Part shown: piece by piece, positions 35,374 through 47,050 of the stretch | Position numbering within the stretch: the first letter of the stretch is position 1 | Layout: each line of letters starts with the position of its first letter | DNA from: Argentina anserina | Lineage: Eukaryota > Streptophyta > Magnoliopsida > Rosales > Rosaceae | Length of the DNA stretch: 64,000 bases | Direction of reading: 5' to 3' | NCBI RefSeq assembly: GCF_933775445.1 | Contig: NC_065876.1 | Coordinates: 5,022,001 to 5,086,000 of the forward strand | Notes under the pieces: generated by a model | The model's database searches: none | Told to the model about the DNA's origin: nothing | What the model saw: only the letters and a program-made list of their open reading frames with translations | Made by a program: the position numbers and the translations under genes

Positions 35374-35991
35374 TGTTGGAGATAAGAGATCTCACATCTA
35401 AGAAGTGACAAAGAAAATAAAGCTTATAAGTTGGTAGATAATAACCAATTGTACCGAGGCTTTTTGTGATTAAAACCAAATACATGTGAGGTGGCTAAGT
35501 TGAGACAATATCGGTACAGTTGGTCTACGAGCCACACTTGTAGTTGTTTAACATGGTATCAGAGCGGGTCTCTCTCCAGTCGCGCCTTCAATCTGTCGTG
35601 GGCCCGAGTTGGGTGCCACTTTGTCATGGGCCCAAGATGGGTGTCACTATCATGCCATCGGAGAGTTTCCGATTGGATGGTCGTGTCGTTGGTTACTAGA
35701 TTTTGGTTTATTTTGTCCCAGTATGTGGGATGTTAATCTGTCACGTACAGACCTAAAAATTAAGTTGCACGTGAGGGGTCGTGTTGGAGAGGAGAGATCC
35801 CACATCTAAGAACTGACAAAGAAAATAAAGCTTATAAGTGGGTGGATAATAACCAATTGTACCGAGACCTTTTGTGATTAAAACCCAATACATGTGAGGT
35901 GTTGTGATTAAAACCCAATACCTGTGAGGTGACTAAGTTGGAACAATATCAGTACAGTTAATTTATGAACCACACTTGTCGTTATTTAACA
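35374..35991 (+). mobile_element. TRIM-type LTR retroelement, 618 bp
   Basis: 5' LTR 35374-35553 (180 bp, TGTTGGAG...TTTAACA). The Met-tRNA primer-binding site TGGTATCAGAGC is at 35554-35565. Internal region about 228 bp with a G-rich polypurine-like GTGAGGGGTCG just before the 3' LTR (35782-35991, 210 bp). The 3' LTR is 30 bp longer because of a tandem duplication around TTGTGATTAAAACCCAATAC. Exact 5-bp target duplication CTACT (35369-35373 / 35992-35996). Confidence 0.92.
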
Positions 35992-36207
35992 CTACTATCG
36001 TCAATCGAATTGATTAGGTCATTCAATATATATCAAGGGATTTTATACTGAGTCAGAACCATAAATCACTTCCACATAACAAATAACCATATATCTCAGA
36101 TCCTAGAGAGTAGAAAGGCATCAGAAACCAAATATTTATAATTTTGGAGCAAAAGGCCAACGCATCCCACGTAATATTTACAATCACAGATAGCATTATA
36201 TTCATAC

Positions 36208-37239
36208 CTGCTGGGCCACATAGCAATATTCAAGGATTCGCAATGGTAAGCTCAGAAGTATACTTTGCATGTTCCTTATGTTTCAAGTGTGTGTATATAT
36301 GATGCTGCAATCAGCACATTCTTCGTATTTTCACTGCAATTTACATAGTCAATAAACCACTGTTGCGTTTTTGAGATTTAAAATCATGCACGGTATAAAA
36401 TATAACTCTAAGTTCAACATTGTTGGATAGGCATAATCAATGGTCTAAATATCGTTTTCGGTATTGTATCGGTCGAGAGGTAAAACGATATATCGGGAGA
36501 TATATCGGTTTTATCGGGGATATATCGGTTTTATCGGATTTGCTTATTTTCAATAAAATTTATAAAATTATACTTCAATATGTACCAAATAAACTAAAAA
36601 AACGGTACTACGTAAACTAAATAAAATAAATACTTGATTTAATGACAATTAAAATACACGAACGACATCTAATAATAAAAATAGGTATTTAAGAATGATT
36701 ATTTAGACTTGAAATTCATCATATATATTTAAAAATTATATAAATTATAAATATATATGAAAAAATGAAAAAAAAAATATAAGTTTTTTTGTAAAAGAGG
36801 AAATAAATATTAAAAAATTAAAAAAATTGAAATAATAATAAAAAAATCAAAGTTTGACCGATATTTGACCGTTGACTATCATTTTTGCGTTGATCTATAA
36901 ATTTTGACCGATATGCTCTTATCATATCGGATTCGAAATATCAACAATATATCGGGAATATATCGCCGATATTTCGATAAGAGGTCATAATTACATTCAT
37001 AATCACCATGCCGGTTACACAAACAAGATATATGTAGACCTGAAAGCACTTAAAGCAAATGAGAAAAATGCCAATTTGCTTAGCCAGGACACATGCACCG
37101 ACAAGATTGTAATCAATGAATACCTCAAATAGTACGGGAAATTATCAAATGAAGCATCCATGCTATCGCCTTCAACAATTGCTGCATGAATGCCTTCGTT
37201 AAACACAGCACATCGCACAGACATGCCTGATGTTACCAC
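36208..37239 (-). pseudogene. Relic of an AAA-type ATPase gene
   Basis: Two exon-like pieces on the minus strand. 37239-37124 reads VTSGMSVRCAVFNEGIHAA and SFDNFPYYL, with donor TTGAG|GTATTC. 36333-36208 reads SENTKNVLIAASYIH, then a +4 (ACAC) shift, KHKEHAKYTSELTIANP, a TGA where Arg (CGA) is expected, and ILLCGPAG with a donor. Together they resemble the N-terminal part of the ATPase module of plant AAA/FHA ATPases (FENFPYYLSENTKxVL...RILLxGPAGSE). The Walker B and C-terminal parts are not seen. The intron (37123-36334) holds an ATATCGG-rich repeat. The family assignment is from memory of that motif. Confidence 0.55.
36415..36990. repeat. AT-rich repeat with iterated ATATCGG/CCGATAT motifs
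   Basis: Dense GATATATCGG, TATCGGTTTTATCGGGGATATATCGG, GACCGATATTTGACCGTTGAC and ATATATCGGGAATATATCGCCGATAT. The two ends are partly inverted to each other, and the core is nearly pure A/T. It looks like a non-autonomous repeat (MITE-like). I cannot define its ends. Confidence 0.5.
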
Positions 37240-37619
37240 TGCGGTGCATCCATGCTAAATGTGTGTACCCACTGTAGAGGACGGTGCTGTAACAATGATA
37301 GAAAATATGGGAAACAAGAGGTTCACTACAAGTAAATGGGGTAAGTGCGAAGAAAGGCGCACAGAAACTGTGATGAACTCGGGTAATGAATTGGTGTATG
37401 GTCCTCTGGAGAACCATGCCTATGTATCCTTCATGAGTTATTTCCTTCTCTGTTTCTTTCTGTTATAATCTTAATTGTCTGAACTAATTTGGATCACTTT
37501 ACTCGCCCACTTGTTAATAACTGTGTGCCTGTAAGAGTTTATTCCCACATGGTTAGTTTCCTTAATTGATTTAATTTGGTTAACATAGATTTTTCAACTA
37601 CTAGAACTTGTGCCTGAGG

Positions 37620-37940
37620 GTCGTGCAGAGGTTCCAAGTGGCATCGGAAAGTATCTGCACCTTGGCAGGAGAGCTAGAGATTCTTCAGCTGTGGATGGGG
37701 CTTCCATACTGCTTCTCTTAGCATGAAACCAGAACTATCACGATGGAAGTCTGAGAAGGTACAGAAGTTGAGCTTGAAGAACTCGAAGACAACTCGACTC
37801 CATACACAGAAACTGAAAAAATCAACAAGGATCTTACTCCAGACTGCAACCCAGATTCTGGCATAGAGGCAGACAAGGTAAATTTTTCTGGGAATGATTT
37901 GCTAGGGCCTTTATTGAAGTTGTTTGGCACGAACACCTAG
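37620..37940 (+). other. Possible gene fragment of unknown identity
   Basis: An open stretch reads EVELEELEDNSTPYTETEKI, continues through a segment containing NPDSGIEADK, and ends GPLLKLFGTNT and stop at 37940. The acidic, Ser/Thr-rich composition looks coding, but there is no start and I recognise no family. It may be an exon remnant. Confidence 0.25.
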
Positions 37941-38560
37941 TTATAAACTGAAATTGAGCAAAGGTCTGTTTAGGTATTGGAAGAAATTAAGAAATGAGTA
38001 CGTGGACGAGGGATTCGCTGCCAGCATCATCATCATGACACCTGTTATGTTCTTGATTGTTGAAATGGAATTTAGACCAACCGCCGCAGAAGCCTAGTAC
38101 CGGAGTTTGGCAGCATCCTCTGAACCCCACAACCAGTCGTCGAAAGTTCGAAACGGATGATTTAGACTTTGACTTGGGGCCACAAGATACGGCAGTATCG
38201 TCTGCCGGGCCGCTTCGACTTTCCTCCTTCACCGGGCCTGGTCTGGCCCCTTGTAAAAAAAATCAGAAAGAAAGATTGAGAAGAAACACAACTACCGACA
38301 ACGGCAGCTTCCGGGACATTGTTGTTGTTAGGGTGATATGATTCATGAAGAATCTGGCAAAAGGGTTGGTTGATTTGGAGAAGGAGGGAAGAGAATCGAG
38401 AGGCGGAGGGTTAGAAGAACAGAATTGACTATTGTAATCGAATTGAGATTTGAGAGTGGGGGAGGGAGAGAGAAGGGGGTTTAGGACTTAAGGGTTTATG
38501 CATGATTTTCCCACCAACGACGGGTCTATTCTCCCGATAAATTAACATAATTCATCAGAT
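37941..38560. other. Unassigned stretch
   Basis: A 94-codon plus ORF (38057-38341) and an 81-codon minus ORF overlap here. Neither shows a family motif I know, so neither is called. A CATCATCATCATGA run lies at about 38025. Confidence 0.3.
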
Positions 38561-38990
38561 ATCTTACTTAATGGTACAATTACAAGCTAGAAAGCCTAGA
38601 ATGAAAACAAGTGGACAACTATACATGCATGTGAGAAGCGCTCTAGAGCTATATATCCTTGTAGGGCGTACCCATTCAACTTTCAGGCGAACATGCATGC
38701 ACTTGAGCATGGTCTTTACTCGAGAGTATCAAGTTCCTCAGGAGGCGCATCAGTGTAATCTACGCTACCATATTCTCTCGAGGAAATCAAGCTCCCTGTG
38801 TAACTCATGATGTTTATTAACCTCTCCGTCCTAATTGCACATATCGCAAGATTAGGTATTAAGCTCCCTTTTATAACAACTGCGGTCACCTTTTCATATT
38901 AGGAGGAAGTTCAGATTACGGTATTAAACTACAGTTACTAGACTTGGTCCAAGTGAAACTGATTTGTTACCAACTCAATGAGTGGACTCA
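38560..38990. repeat. Duplicated block B: flanks of an F-box locus with the gene body missing
   Basis: 38560-38865 matches 33250-33560 (3' flank), and 38865-38990 resembles 34875-34990 (5' flank). In block A these flanks enclose a ~1.3 kb F-box gene, whereas here they are joined directly near TTAGGTATTAAGCTCCCTTT. This is a paralogous locus whose coding part was deleted. Confidence 0.7.
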
Positions 38991-39381
38991 GTTTGGGCAT
39001 TACACAATTCCACTTGCCTTGTTAAACAAGGACTCGATCGATGGAAGATCTTGACTTGAAATGACTCAGCACCATTGATTTCAAATTTCAAGGATAGTAA
39101 GATATCAAAACGCATACCTAACTGATATTGAAAGATGGTGAAACAAATCTGTGGCTGTGACGAGTATAAACTGAAATCACTTTGGAACTAAATGGGTTTC
39201 TCAAGTAAAAACTGAGCTATTCTACTTAATTAATTCATCTTTACCAATCACTTTGGCATTGCATTTTACCCCACATGGGGTGCTTATTATCAAGGCAATT
39301 CCACTGTTAATCTGGAGCGTAAGTGCCACACAAGAGAACCAGACTCCAATGAAACTTCTGGGGAAGACGATGATCAGAGAC

Positions 39382-42300
39382 CTACACATCTATTTTGATC
39401 TTTGCATCCAGGTGAGTGAACTCTTGGTAATATGCTTTGAAATGCTCATATGAATGCTTCACATCATCAACAGCGCACATTTCTCTTATGCTGTGCATTG
39501 ACAACTGTGGTGCACCTACGTCAACTGTACGCATCCCCACTCCACTTGCAAGAATGGGACCAATAGTTGAACCACAAGCCATGTCATTACGAACCACAAA
39601 ATCCTGTGTACAGATATATTTATTCTCAATCATCAAGAAAAAACTGTGGAATGCTTTCAATTATATAATCAGTTATCTACTTCCTTTTAAGACCTTTATC
39701 ATGTCACATCAGGTGTCTGTAAACTAAAAATGCTAAAAACTTTATATTTTCAACCGGGGTAAGCTGACCTGGACGGGGAGGCTGTGATTTCTTGCTATCT
39801 CCCTGAATATTAAGGAAGTTACAGCATTGGTTGCATAACGTTGATTTGCATTGTGTTTGATCACTAGTCCCCCATGCAACTTAGGCTGATGATTGTCCTC
39901 ATGTTTATCCTGAGAAAGATCCTTATATCAGAGAAAACTGATAGCACGATTAACATAACTATATGAAACAACCTACCATATAATTAGGATGCAAGGCATG
40001 AGCCATGTCAGCAGATACAAGAAAGCTTCTCTGTATTGCTTTCTCAAGCAGCTGTTGAAAGAACAGAAAAGAACAGAAAAGAAAAGAAAAAAGGCAGTAT
40101 GGTGTAAGCAAACAAGCTTTCCAAACATGAGGATAATTATTGAGTGTGTGTATGTTAAAATAAATATAGTAGAGTGTCATGGCACTGGATCAATTACTAG
40201 AGTTTTATCTCTATAGTTGTCTATCTCAACAAAAATTGCAGTAACTAGTGATCCTCTACTGCATCAAACCCAATACCATGAAATTAATAGGACATCAAAG
40301 AGTCAGTACCTTAGAATCTGTGGTGAATGAATGTGTAATTCGTGAAAGAGTATTCAGCATGGCTGGAGACCCAGCCCCTTGAGCAGAGTCAGATCCAACC
40401 TCTTCATGATCAAACAAAGCCACCATTCTTACACCAGTCTCATCCTCAAGGTTGCTTTCAGGAGCTGATGCGTCTATTAATGCCTTTAAGTAAGCAATAA
40501 AGTTCAAAATATAAGAATCAGATGCTTCAAACTGAAACCACAAAATAACCAAAACTTGCTGTAATATACACCACTGCTAACCTACAATTATAATCTTGAT
40601 AGAGAAAGAAATGAAATTGTTCTTACCTTCAGGGAACAAAATGACATGCAGAGATTATCAAGCCTTCCTGAGAAAACAAATTCTTTGGCTGCACCGGCTA
40701 CCAGACTTGGTTGCGTATCACAGGCTTGCAATTCAAAATCACTTATATGGCCTGGTTCACATCCGAGCTTGTCTGCAAGCAGCTGAAAGAGAACGCAGAT
40801 AGATAACTTCATCACCAGAACCGCATACCTATATATAACTCTAAAGGAGTTCTAATCTTCTTACTATCCCACCAAAAGAATCAATTGATTCTCCAACATT
40901 AAAAAAAAATAAAGAAGTTCAAGATTTTACAGATGACCTGTATCAGAAGAGGGTGATGCTTTGAGTTGACTGAGGTCACCTCATCAGATTTGCCACTTTT
41001 CACAACTACTTTATTGACCTCTGCCTGTTAAAAAAAATCATTAGGTGACATAAAGCAACAATAAATTGAAAGGAAAGTTTATTGATATATTCCTCAAATA
41101 GAAAATGAGAAAAATTATGGTTTACTGAGCTGTAACCAATTATATACCATCCCCATCAATAACCATATGATAGATACACTGTTTAATAGAGTTAGACTTG
41201 ATATCTAACACATGGCTTAAGATCATAAACCGTGTCTTATTTCATCTATAGACTTGCATGAAAAATCAAATGCAACATTCCATCTAACCTATATAAGATC
41301 TATACAAGGGCCATCTAAGTAAACGTACATAAAAAAAAAGGTAGCCAGTCATATAATTAAGCACAGAAATCATAGCACATATCATGGAAGATACATATGG
41401 TTTGTGAACCTGGCACTTAAGATTCTCTACAGTCATTTTTAATGTTTATATAACGTTAGTCGCAGACACAGATTATCAAGTTGGTGGCAGTAACTATCGC
41501 AAGTACATAGATGCAACTCAAGTGAGTAATCATACAGGCTTCTCACTGTCTCAACTATTTAACATATGAACCCAAGCAATCAAACACAAACTTTGTGTGT
41601 TTCATCAATTGGAATCATGCCATCTGAAACTGATGAGTCCTAAAGATTGAACTATGAGTAAATTAATCAATTAGACATTCTTGACAGGGATGATAGATGC
41701 TTTGGAACATTAAATATAAAACAAGACTCTACCTTGACCGCTGTTGCCAAGACAGGAAGAAGGTGACTCTGTGCATTCACCTTAAACGCCTCTCTAACAT
41801 CCCTGTCAAGAGCGAGCCAATACATGAATAAATAATAAACACATGAATCAGTCCAAGAATACAAACGACTCAACAACCAAACACGTGAATAATAGCTCAC
41901 ACGATTACCTGTCCAAGTGAATTGCAAGAGTAGGAATCCGCATAATAGGCTCCTCAATCCGGACAAGTCTATGCGAGTAAGAAACAGAACCATCTTTCTC
42001 CTCTCTTACTATCACCCTTCCTGCTATAGTCAAGTCACGGTCGAACCAGGTATGCCACAAGCCACCTCCGTACGTTTGGACTCCCACTTCCAAGAACCCT
42101 CCTTTAGTTACCTGCAGAATCCACCAATACTCCAATACTAAGTTCAAAGCACCCACACAGTCTACATTCACCATCATCATCTCACTTTCGTAACAGCTCA
42201 ATTCAAATACAAACTACAACACATCACCTTCGAAACCGGCTTCAATTTGAGACAAGGACTATCAGTGTGAGCTCCAATAACATGAAATCCATTTCCAGCA

Positions 42301-42822
42301 ACAAATCTAAAGCAAAAGTTACAAGCTTTAGCATTCTCAACTATTCAATCAGTAATAGGTTACAGTCTAAAACCAATTCAATGAGAACTAGCTTGATACA
42401 TACTTTTTACCGATAGCGAAAGCCACAATAGTGGAGTAGTTCCTGGTGAAAAAGTACTTTTTACCAGCCTCCAACTTCCAATCCTCTCTCTCCAGAACCT
42501 GCTCGTACCCCGCGCTTTGCAGGCGCTTCTTCGCCTCGTCTGAAACACCAGAACCAAACCAGATTCAAGATTCAACGCGCTTCGATTAATCAAATTCCGA
42601 GCTCAAATTAATAGCATCGATCAAGTAATTGAGTTGCTCTTACGTGCGATTAAGATATCTTAAAATTGAGAGGGAGAGAGAGAGAGAGTGAGAGTGAGAG
42701 TGATGGAGATGGAGATGGAATTTACCGACGGCGTGAAAAGCAGTGGGAGAAGCGTTGAGGAAGTTGATGAGGTCAGAGACGACTGAGCTTCCTTCACAGA
42801 AGTTTGATTCCTGCTTTGCCAT
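39382..42822 (-). CDS. Aspartyl aminopeptidase (M18 family), 11 exons
   Basis: A metallo-aminopeptidase that removes N-terminal Asp/Glu. Exons (minus): 42822-42726, 42539-42404, 42306-42228, 42111-41909, 41802-41733, 41024-40938, 40782-40627, 40483-40310, 40051-39977, 39909-39769, 39603-39382; every phase agrees, 479 residues, the family length. M18 features: [14 protein letters not shown] (zinc His/Asp), the second metal/catalytic region [34 protein letters not shown], and the C-terminal zinc ligand in [10 protein letters not shown]. The N-terminus is [20 protein letters not shown] followed by SPTAFHAV, a cytosolic-type start. CT/GA microsatellites flank exon 1. It is divergent from the O-fucosyltransferase at 43716. 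Confidence 0.95.
42668..42712. repeat. GA-rich microsatellite in intron 1 of the aminopeptidase
   Basis: GAGAGGGAGAGAGAGAGAGAG followed by GTGAGAGTGAGAGTGA and GGAGATGGAGATGG (plus strand). Confidence 0.75.
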
Positions 42823-42827
42823 TTTTG

Positions 42828-42828
<1 letters not shown>

Positions 42829-42855
<27 letters not shown>
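42829..42855. repeat. (CT)n microsatellite in the aminopeptidase 5'UTR
   Basis: About 12 CT dinucleotides ending 8-10 bp upstream of the minus-strand ATG. It is a GA repeat in the transcript leader and possibly a GAGA-type regulatory tract. Confidence 0.75.
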
Positions 42856-42859
<4 letters not shown>

Positions 42860-43715
42860 AATCTTGTGTGTGTGTGAAACTTTGGAGTGAAGGCTGTGAA
42901 GATTTAAAGCTTTAATTGGGCTTTGCAGCTTTGCGTGAGTTTTACGAACTGAATCGGGAATAATCTCTTTTGGGCCGTACGGGCCCGTACCCGGGGTGAC
43001 CCGTTCATCAAGCCTCCATTGCCAACCAATTGGAACGAACTCCCACCAAAAAAGGGTGATCAAGAAATCATGACTGAAAATATGCACTAAAATGCTATAC
43101 AAATTGGAAAATGCTAAGACCATATGTTGTTCCCTCTCTCTTTACTACGATATTTTAATGAATTTAGTTAAAACATCGAGTCAGTATTTATCCTAATTAT
43201 AAGTTGACAGCTGATTAACTTACACCATCGAAGAGATGTACTTATCTATATGAGACACATGTTTGCAAAGCTTCCAACCGTTCAAGGGACTCATCATACT
43301 TCCTTTCCTTTCCCACTTCTAAGCATTTTCAAGAGAAATCAATACGAAGTCAAGTAGTTGATTGCACTCAGCAGCAGATACTAGGCACTTAACTAACTAA
43401 TTCGTGCCACTCTTTATTTTCCCGGGAAAATGAACCCGCAACTGCACCTACACTGACCAAAACGCCCTCCCATTAACCAAACCACTACCATATAACCCAT
43501 GGGCAAATTAGATATTTAGCCAAGGTTCATTAGTTTCATTTCATGAAATTCGCCTTGCACAGCAAGCTAGAGCTTCACTTTCTCCCAATTCCCCCCCCCC
43601 CCCCCTTAATCTTCTCCAAGAATCCAAAACCCCCTCAACATTTTCACAACCCAAAACCCCTAATTCCACACAAGAACCAGAACCGCCATCGATTCACCTC
43701 CAAGCTTTTCCTCCA
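42860..43715. promoter_or_regulatory. Divergent promoter, aminopeptidase / O-fucosyltransferase
   Basis: Site II-type motifs AATTGGGCTTTG (42913) and TTTGGGCCGTACGGGCCCG (42970-42988), the latter part of an imperfect palindrome CGGGCCCG. A C14 tract lies at 43591-43605 in the leader of the fucosyltransferase. No other gene seen. Confidence 0.45.
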
Positions 43716-46107
43716 ATGGCGAAACCAAGAACCAGCCCCAAGACCACACCACGAAACCCACCACCGCCGCCGCCGTTCCTCTTCCACTACTTACTCACCA
43801 CCCTCCTCTTCTCCCCCAAAACGCACCGTTTCAGGCTCCCCAAACCCTCCTCCACCTCATCCCCACCGCCACTCCTCCTCCTCCTCCTCACTCTCCTCTT
43901 TGTTTTCTTGGTCATCTCGATCCTCAACCTCCTCCCCTGTTCCTACTCTGCAGCCTCCGCTCCCTCCATTTCTCCGAAAGCCTCTTCGGAGCCTATCGAA
44001 GGCCGGGCCCTGCTTTCGGCAAGTGTGATGGTGCCGCTGCCGGCGCACGGAGCTTCAGGGGCTAATCTTTCCTCGGCGGAGAGGGAATTCTGGGAGCAGC
44101 CCAATGGGGAAGGGCTTAGGCCCTGCTTGGAGTTCAGCCTCGGGTATCGAAAATCGAGTGATGAAATTGTCAAGGAGAGGAGGAGGTTCTTGGTGGTGGT
44201 GGCCTCTGGGGGACTCAACCAGCAGAGGAATCAAATCGTGGATGCTGTTGTCATTGCAAGGGTTCTTGAGGCTGCTTTGGTTGTGCCTGTTTTGCAGGTC
44301 AATCTGATTTGGGGAGATGACAGGTTTGTGATTCTTTTGCTCTTCAATTTGGTCATTTCTGCGTTTTTCGTATCAAATTAGGATGCGGGTTTTGGAGCAT
44401 TTTGGAGGTAGTGTTTTGGTTATGGTTAATGCTTGTTTCACAAGAAAGCCATCTTTGTTTTACTCATCTAAGAAGCATAAAGTCACTGGGGTTTTATCCC
44501 ATTTTATTCTGGATTTGACATTGGTTTGTTCCATTTGGGATTGTTTTGGTTAAGAGTCATGCTTGTTTCACAAGAAAGCCCCCTCATTTATTTTCCTAGC
44601 TGAAGGAAGCACAAAGTAAATGGTATTGGCATTAGTATCCTGCTAGCTTTTCCTTTTAGTGTGTTGATTTATTTGCTTTTGCTGGGCTTGCAGTGAGTTT
44701 TCAGATATTTTCGATGTGGAACACTTCAAGAGGACTTTACAAGCTGATGTACGAGTTGTGTCGAATCTGCCCTCTACACATTTGATGTCAAGACAGACAA
44801 TTATGAAGAATATCCCTCACGATGTTACCCCGCAGTGGATACATGCCAGATTCAATAATCAAGTGAGCATTGTTTTCTGATTGATTTATTCCACTGAGAT
44901 TGAAACTTCATATTCTCCTTTAAATTTTACTTGTGTGGTTATGCAGCTGAATCGAGATGGCCTTCTAGTGCTAAAAGGGTTGGACTCTAAGCTCTCAAAG
45001 AATCTCCCCCCTGATCTTCAGAAGCTTCGGTGTAAGGTATAGTTAAAGGTTAATCTCAACGTACAAGTATAGAGCCATATATAAATGCTACTGTTATGTT
45101 GATGTGGGTAGCTGTTCCTATTTTGTTTGATTTTTAGGTTGCTTTCCATGCATTGAGATTCGCAGCACCAATTCAAGCACTAGGGAGTCAATTAGCAAAG
45201 AGAATGTGGATTGAAGGTCCTTACATTGCTCTCCATCTCCGGCTAGAGAAAGATGTCTGGGTGAGAACTGGATGTCTCACCGGATTAGGCCCTGAATATG
45301 ATGACATTATCACAAAGGTTCGGGAGTCTCAACCCGAATATCTTACAGGGCGAGTAAACATGAGCTACACACAAAGGCGGCTTGCTGGTCTCTGTCCCCT
45401 AAATGCGTTAGAAATAGCGAGGTATCTAGTACTATAGTTGAAATGCAGGCTTGTACTTTCAGTAGCTTCTGCTTGAAGTTACATTCATAAGTTTTGAGTG
45501 CTAATGCAGGCTTCTGAAGGGTCTAGGTGCGCCAAGAAGTGCGCGGATATACATTGCAGGAGGTGAGGCATTTGGGGAAAGCAGGGCTCTGCAGCCACTT
45601 GTGGCAGAATTCCCAAACTTGGTGACGAAGGAGATGTTGGCGAACGAAGGAGAGCTCTCTCCATTCATGAACAAGCCTTCAGCTCTGGCTGCAGTTGACT
45701 ACATTGTCTCTCTAAGCAGTGATGTCTTTGTGCCATCCCATGGAGGAAACATGGGCCGGGCGATGCAGGCAAGCACTTGATACTATGCTTATGTCTAGAC
45801 TAACACAACACTGAATATCAATGAATATTAGGCAAGTACTGTTACTCATCATCTATGCCCTGTGCTTTTGACTTGACAGGGTCACCGTGCTTATGTGGGA
45901 CACAGAAAGTTCATAAAGCCGAACAAGAGGGCGATGATGCCACTGTTGGAAGATACATCGATTAGTGATGCTGAGTTCGGGAGCATCATGAGGGAGCTGC
46001 ATAAGTCTCAGGGGAGCCCTGAGCCAAGAGGTTACATGAGAAACCGAGACGTGATTTCACACCCTGTGCCAGAGTGCATGTGTAAACCCAAAACAGGCAT
46101 TTTCTAG
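43716..46107 (+). CDS. O-fucosyltransferase family protein (type II Golgi membrane protein), 6 exons
   Basis: Plant GDP-fucose protein O-fucosyltransferase family, expected in the Golgi; substrate not predictable. Exons: 43716-44323, 44694-44862, 44947-45036, 45138-45421, 45510-45768, 45880-46107; phases agree, 545 residues. Proline-rich cytosolic N-terminus, signal-anchor PPLLLLLLTLLFVFLVISIL (about residues 50-69), then the catalytic region: RRFLVVVASGGLNQQRNQIV with DAVVIARVLEAALVVPVL, LIWGDDSEFSDIFDVEHFKR, IALHLRLEKD (the HxRxE-like motif), CPLNALEIARLL, IYIAGGEAFG, and DVFVPSHGGNMGRAMQGHRA. The start is the second in-frame candidate and is set by the signal-anchor topology. Intron 5 starts with GC. 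Confidence 0.92.
45769..45879 (+). other. GC-AG intron in the O-fucosyltransferase gene
   Basis: Donor CGATGCAG|GCAAGC, acceptor TTGACAG|GGTCAC. The join gives GRAMQ-GHRAYVGHRK, the conserved motif, and no GT donor is nearby. Confidence 0.85.
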
Positions 46108-46449
46108 TGCCAATTTTTTCCGTTTCTAAAAAACATTGTATCCGTTGTATCTGATTTTACCATTTATATCACAAGAATTCTCCATTTGATTGGATGTGCA
46201 TTCAGGGACAAGTATAATTCAACAATTTATAAAGTCTCAAGCTCAATTCTTTGTCAAACCAGTTGTTCTAATATGAGAAGAGAGAAGAGGACGCTCCCGA
46301 TATGGTGTGCATGAGTGACAGTTGATATATTTTGGAGATCTTAATTATTACTGAAAATAAGAGCATGTAATACATATGCAATTTTGTGCCAATAAGTTGG
46401 TATAGACAGATATACACTCGATGTAAACCCTAATTAACACGATACATTG
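46108..46449. other. Intergenic
   Basis: 3' flank of the fucosyltransferase. No gene recognised. Confidence 0.4.
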
Positions 46450-47050
46450 AATTCAAGGAAAGCTTGGAACCACTTGGTAGAAAGTCATGGACTGATGGGG
46501 ATCCGGTAGTATTGCCTTATTGAAACGGCGAAGAATATAGGGAATTCGATATGCGTCATCTGTTCGCTCAGCTACTGGACTGTTGTCATTGCTTCCCTCA
46601 GGAGTTCCTACAAATCAAAAAAATGCAGGAACATATCAGAGGTTCCAGGTTATGTTAGGATAATAATCATAATATATAAGTATACAAATAGATTCACTCA
46701 AGTACAAGAAACCAAACCATTGTCAGAAACATTTATATTTGGGTTTCGGTAATTTTTTTCACATACGTACGGCATCAGTTTCTCCAGCAGTCCAGCCCTT
46801 TTGGCCAATATCCAAGGTCCTGTGCAATGTAAACAAAAAAAAAATTGCTAAGCATACACGAACAAATATGAAAATACTGATGGAAAATAAAATAGCGAAA
46901 GTACTTAAAGATCAGACATTTCATACCAGGCCAAGATTAGTCAAGTAACTATATGATAATAGATTAAGAAAGTTGGACATAATATACACACTTGTATCGT
47001 TTATGAATCGATTGTTGCAGAAGATTAATCACCGTCTTAAATTCTATCTG
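46450..47050 (-). pseudogene. Remnants of a second beta-glucosidase gene
   Basis: Three pieces in gene order on the minus strand. 46990-47050 resembles the exon at 49589-49631 of the neighbour (TATCGT.TATGAATC.ATTG.TG.AGAA). 46770-46825 reads LGYWPKGL, then a broken frame. 46450-46610 reads GTPEGSNDNSPVAE, DDAYRIPYILRRFNKAI, then a non-homologous tail and stop, which matches the family's NGTPEGSNDN...RI.YL.RHL.RLNKAI segment. Everything with the catalytic acid is missing. It is a decayed tandem paralogue. Confidence 0.65.

Noticed and set aside
37987..38341. Opposed 81- and 94-codon ORFs
   Set aside because: Neither strand shows a domain or start context that I can support.
43543..44028. 161-codon plus ORF overlapping the start of the O-fucosyltransferase
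   Set aside because: Pro/Ser/His-rich frame shadow. The 43716 frame carries the signal anchor and catalytic domain.
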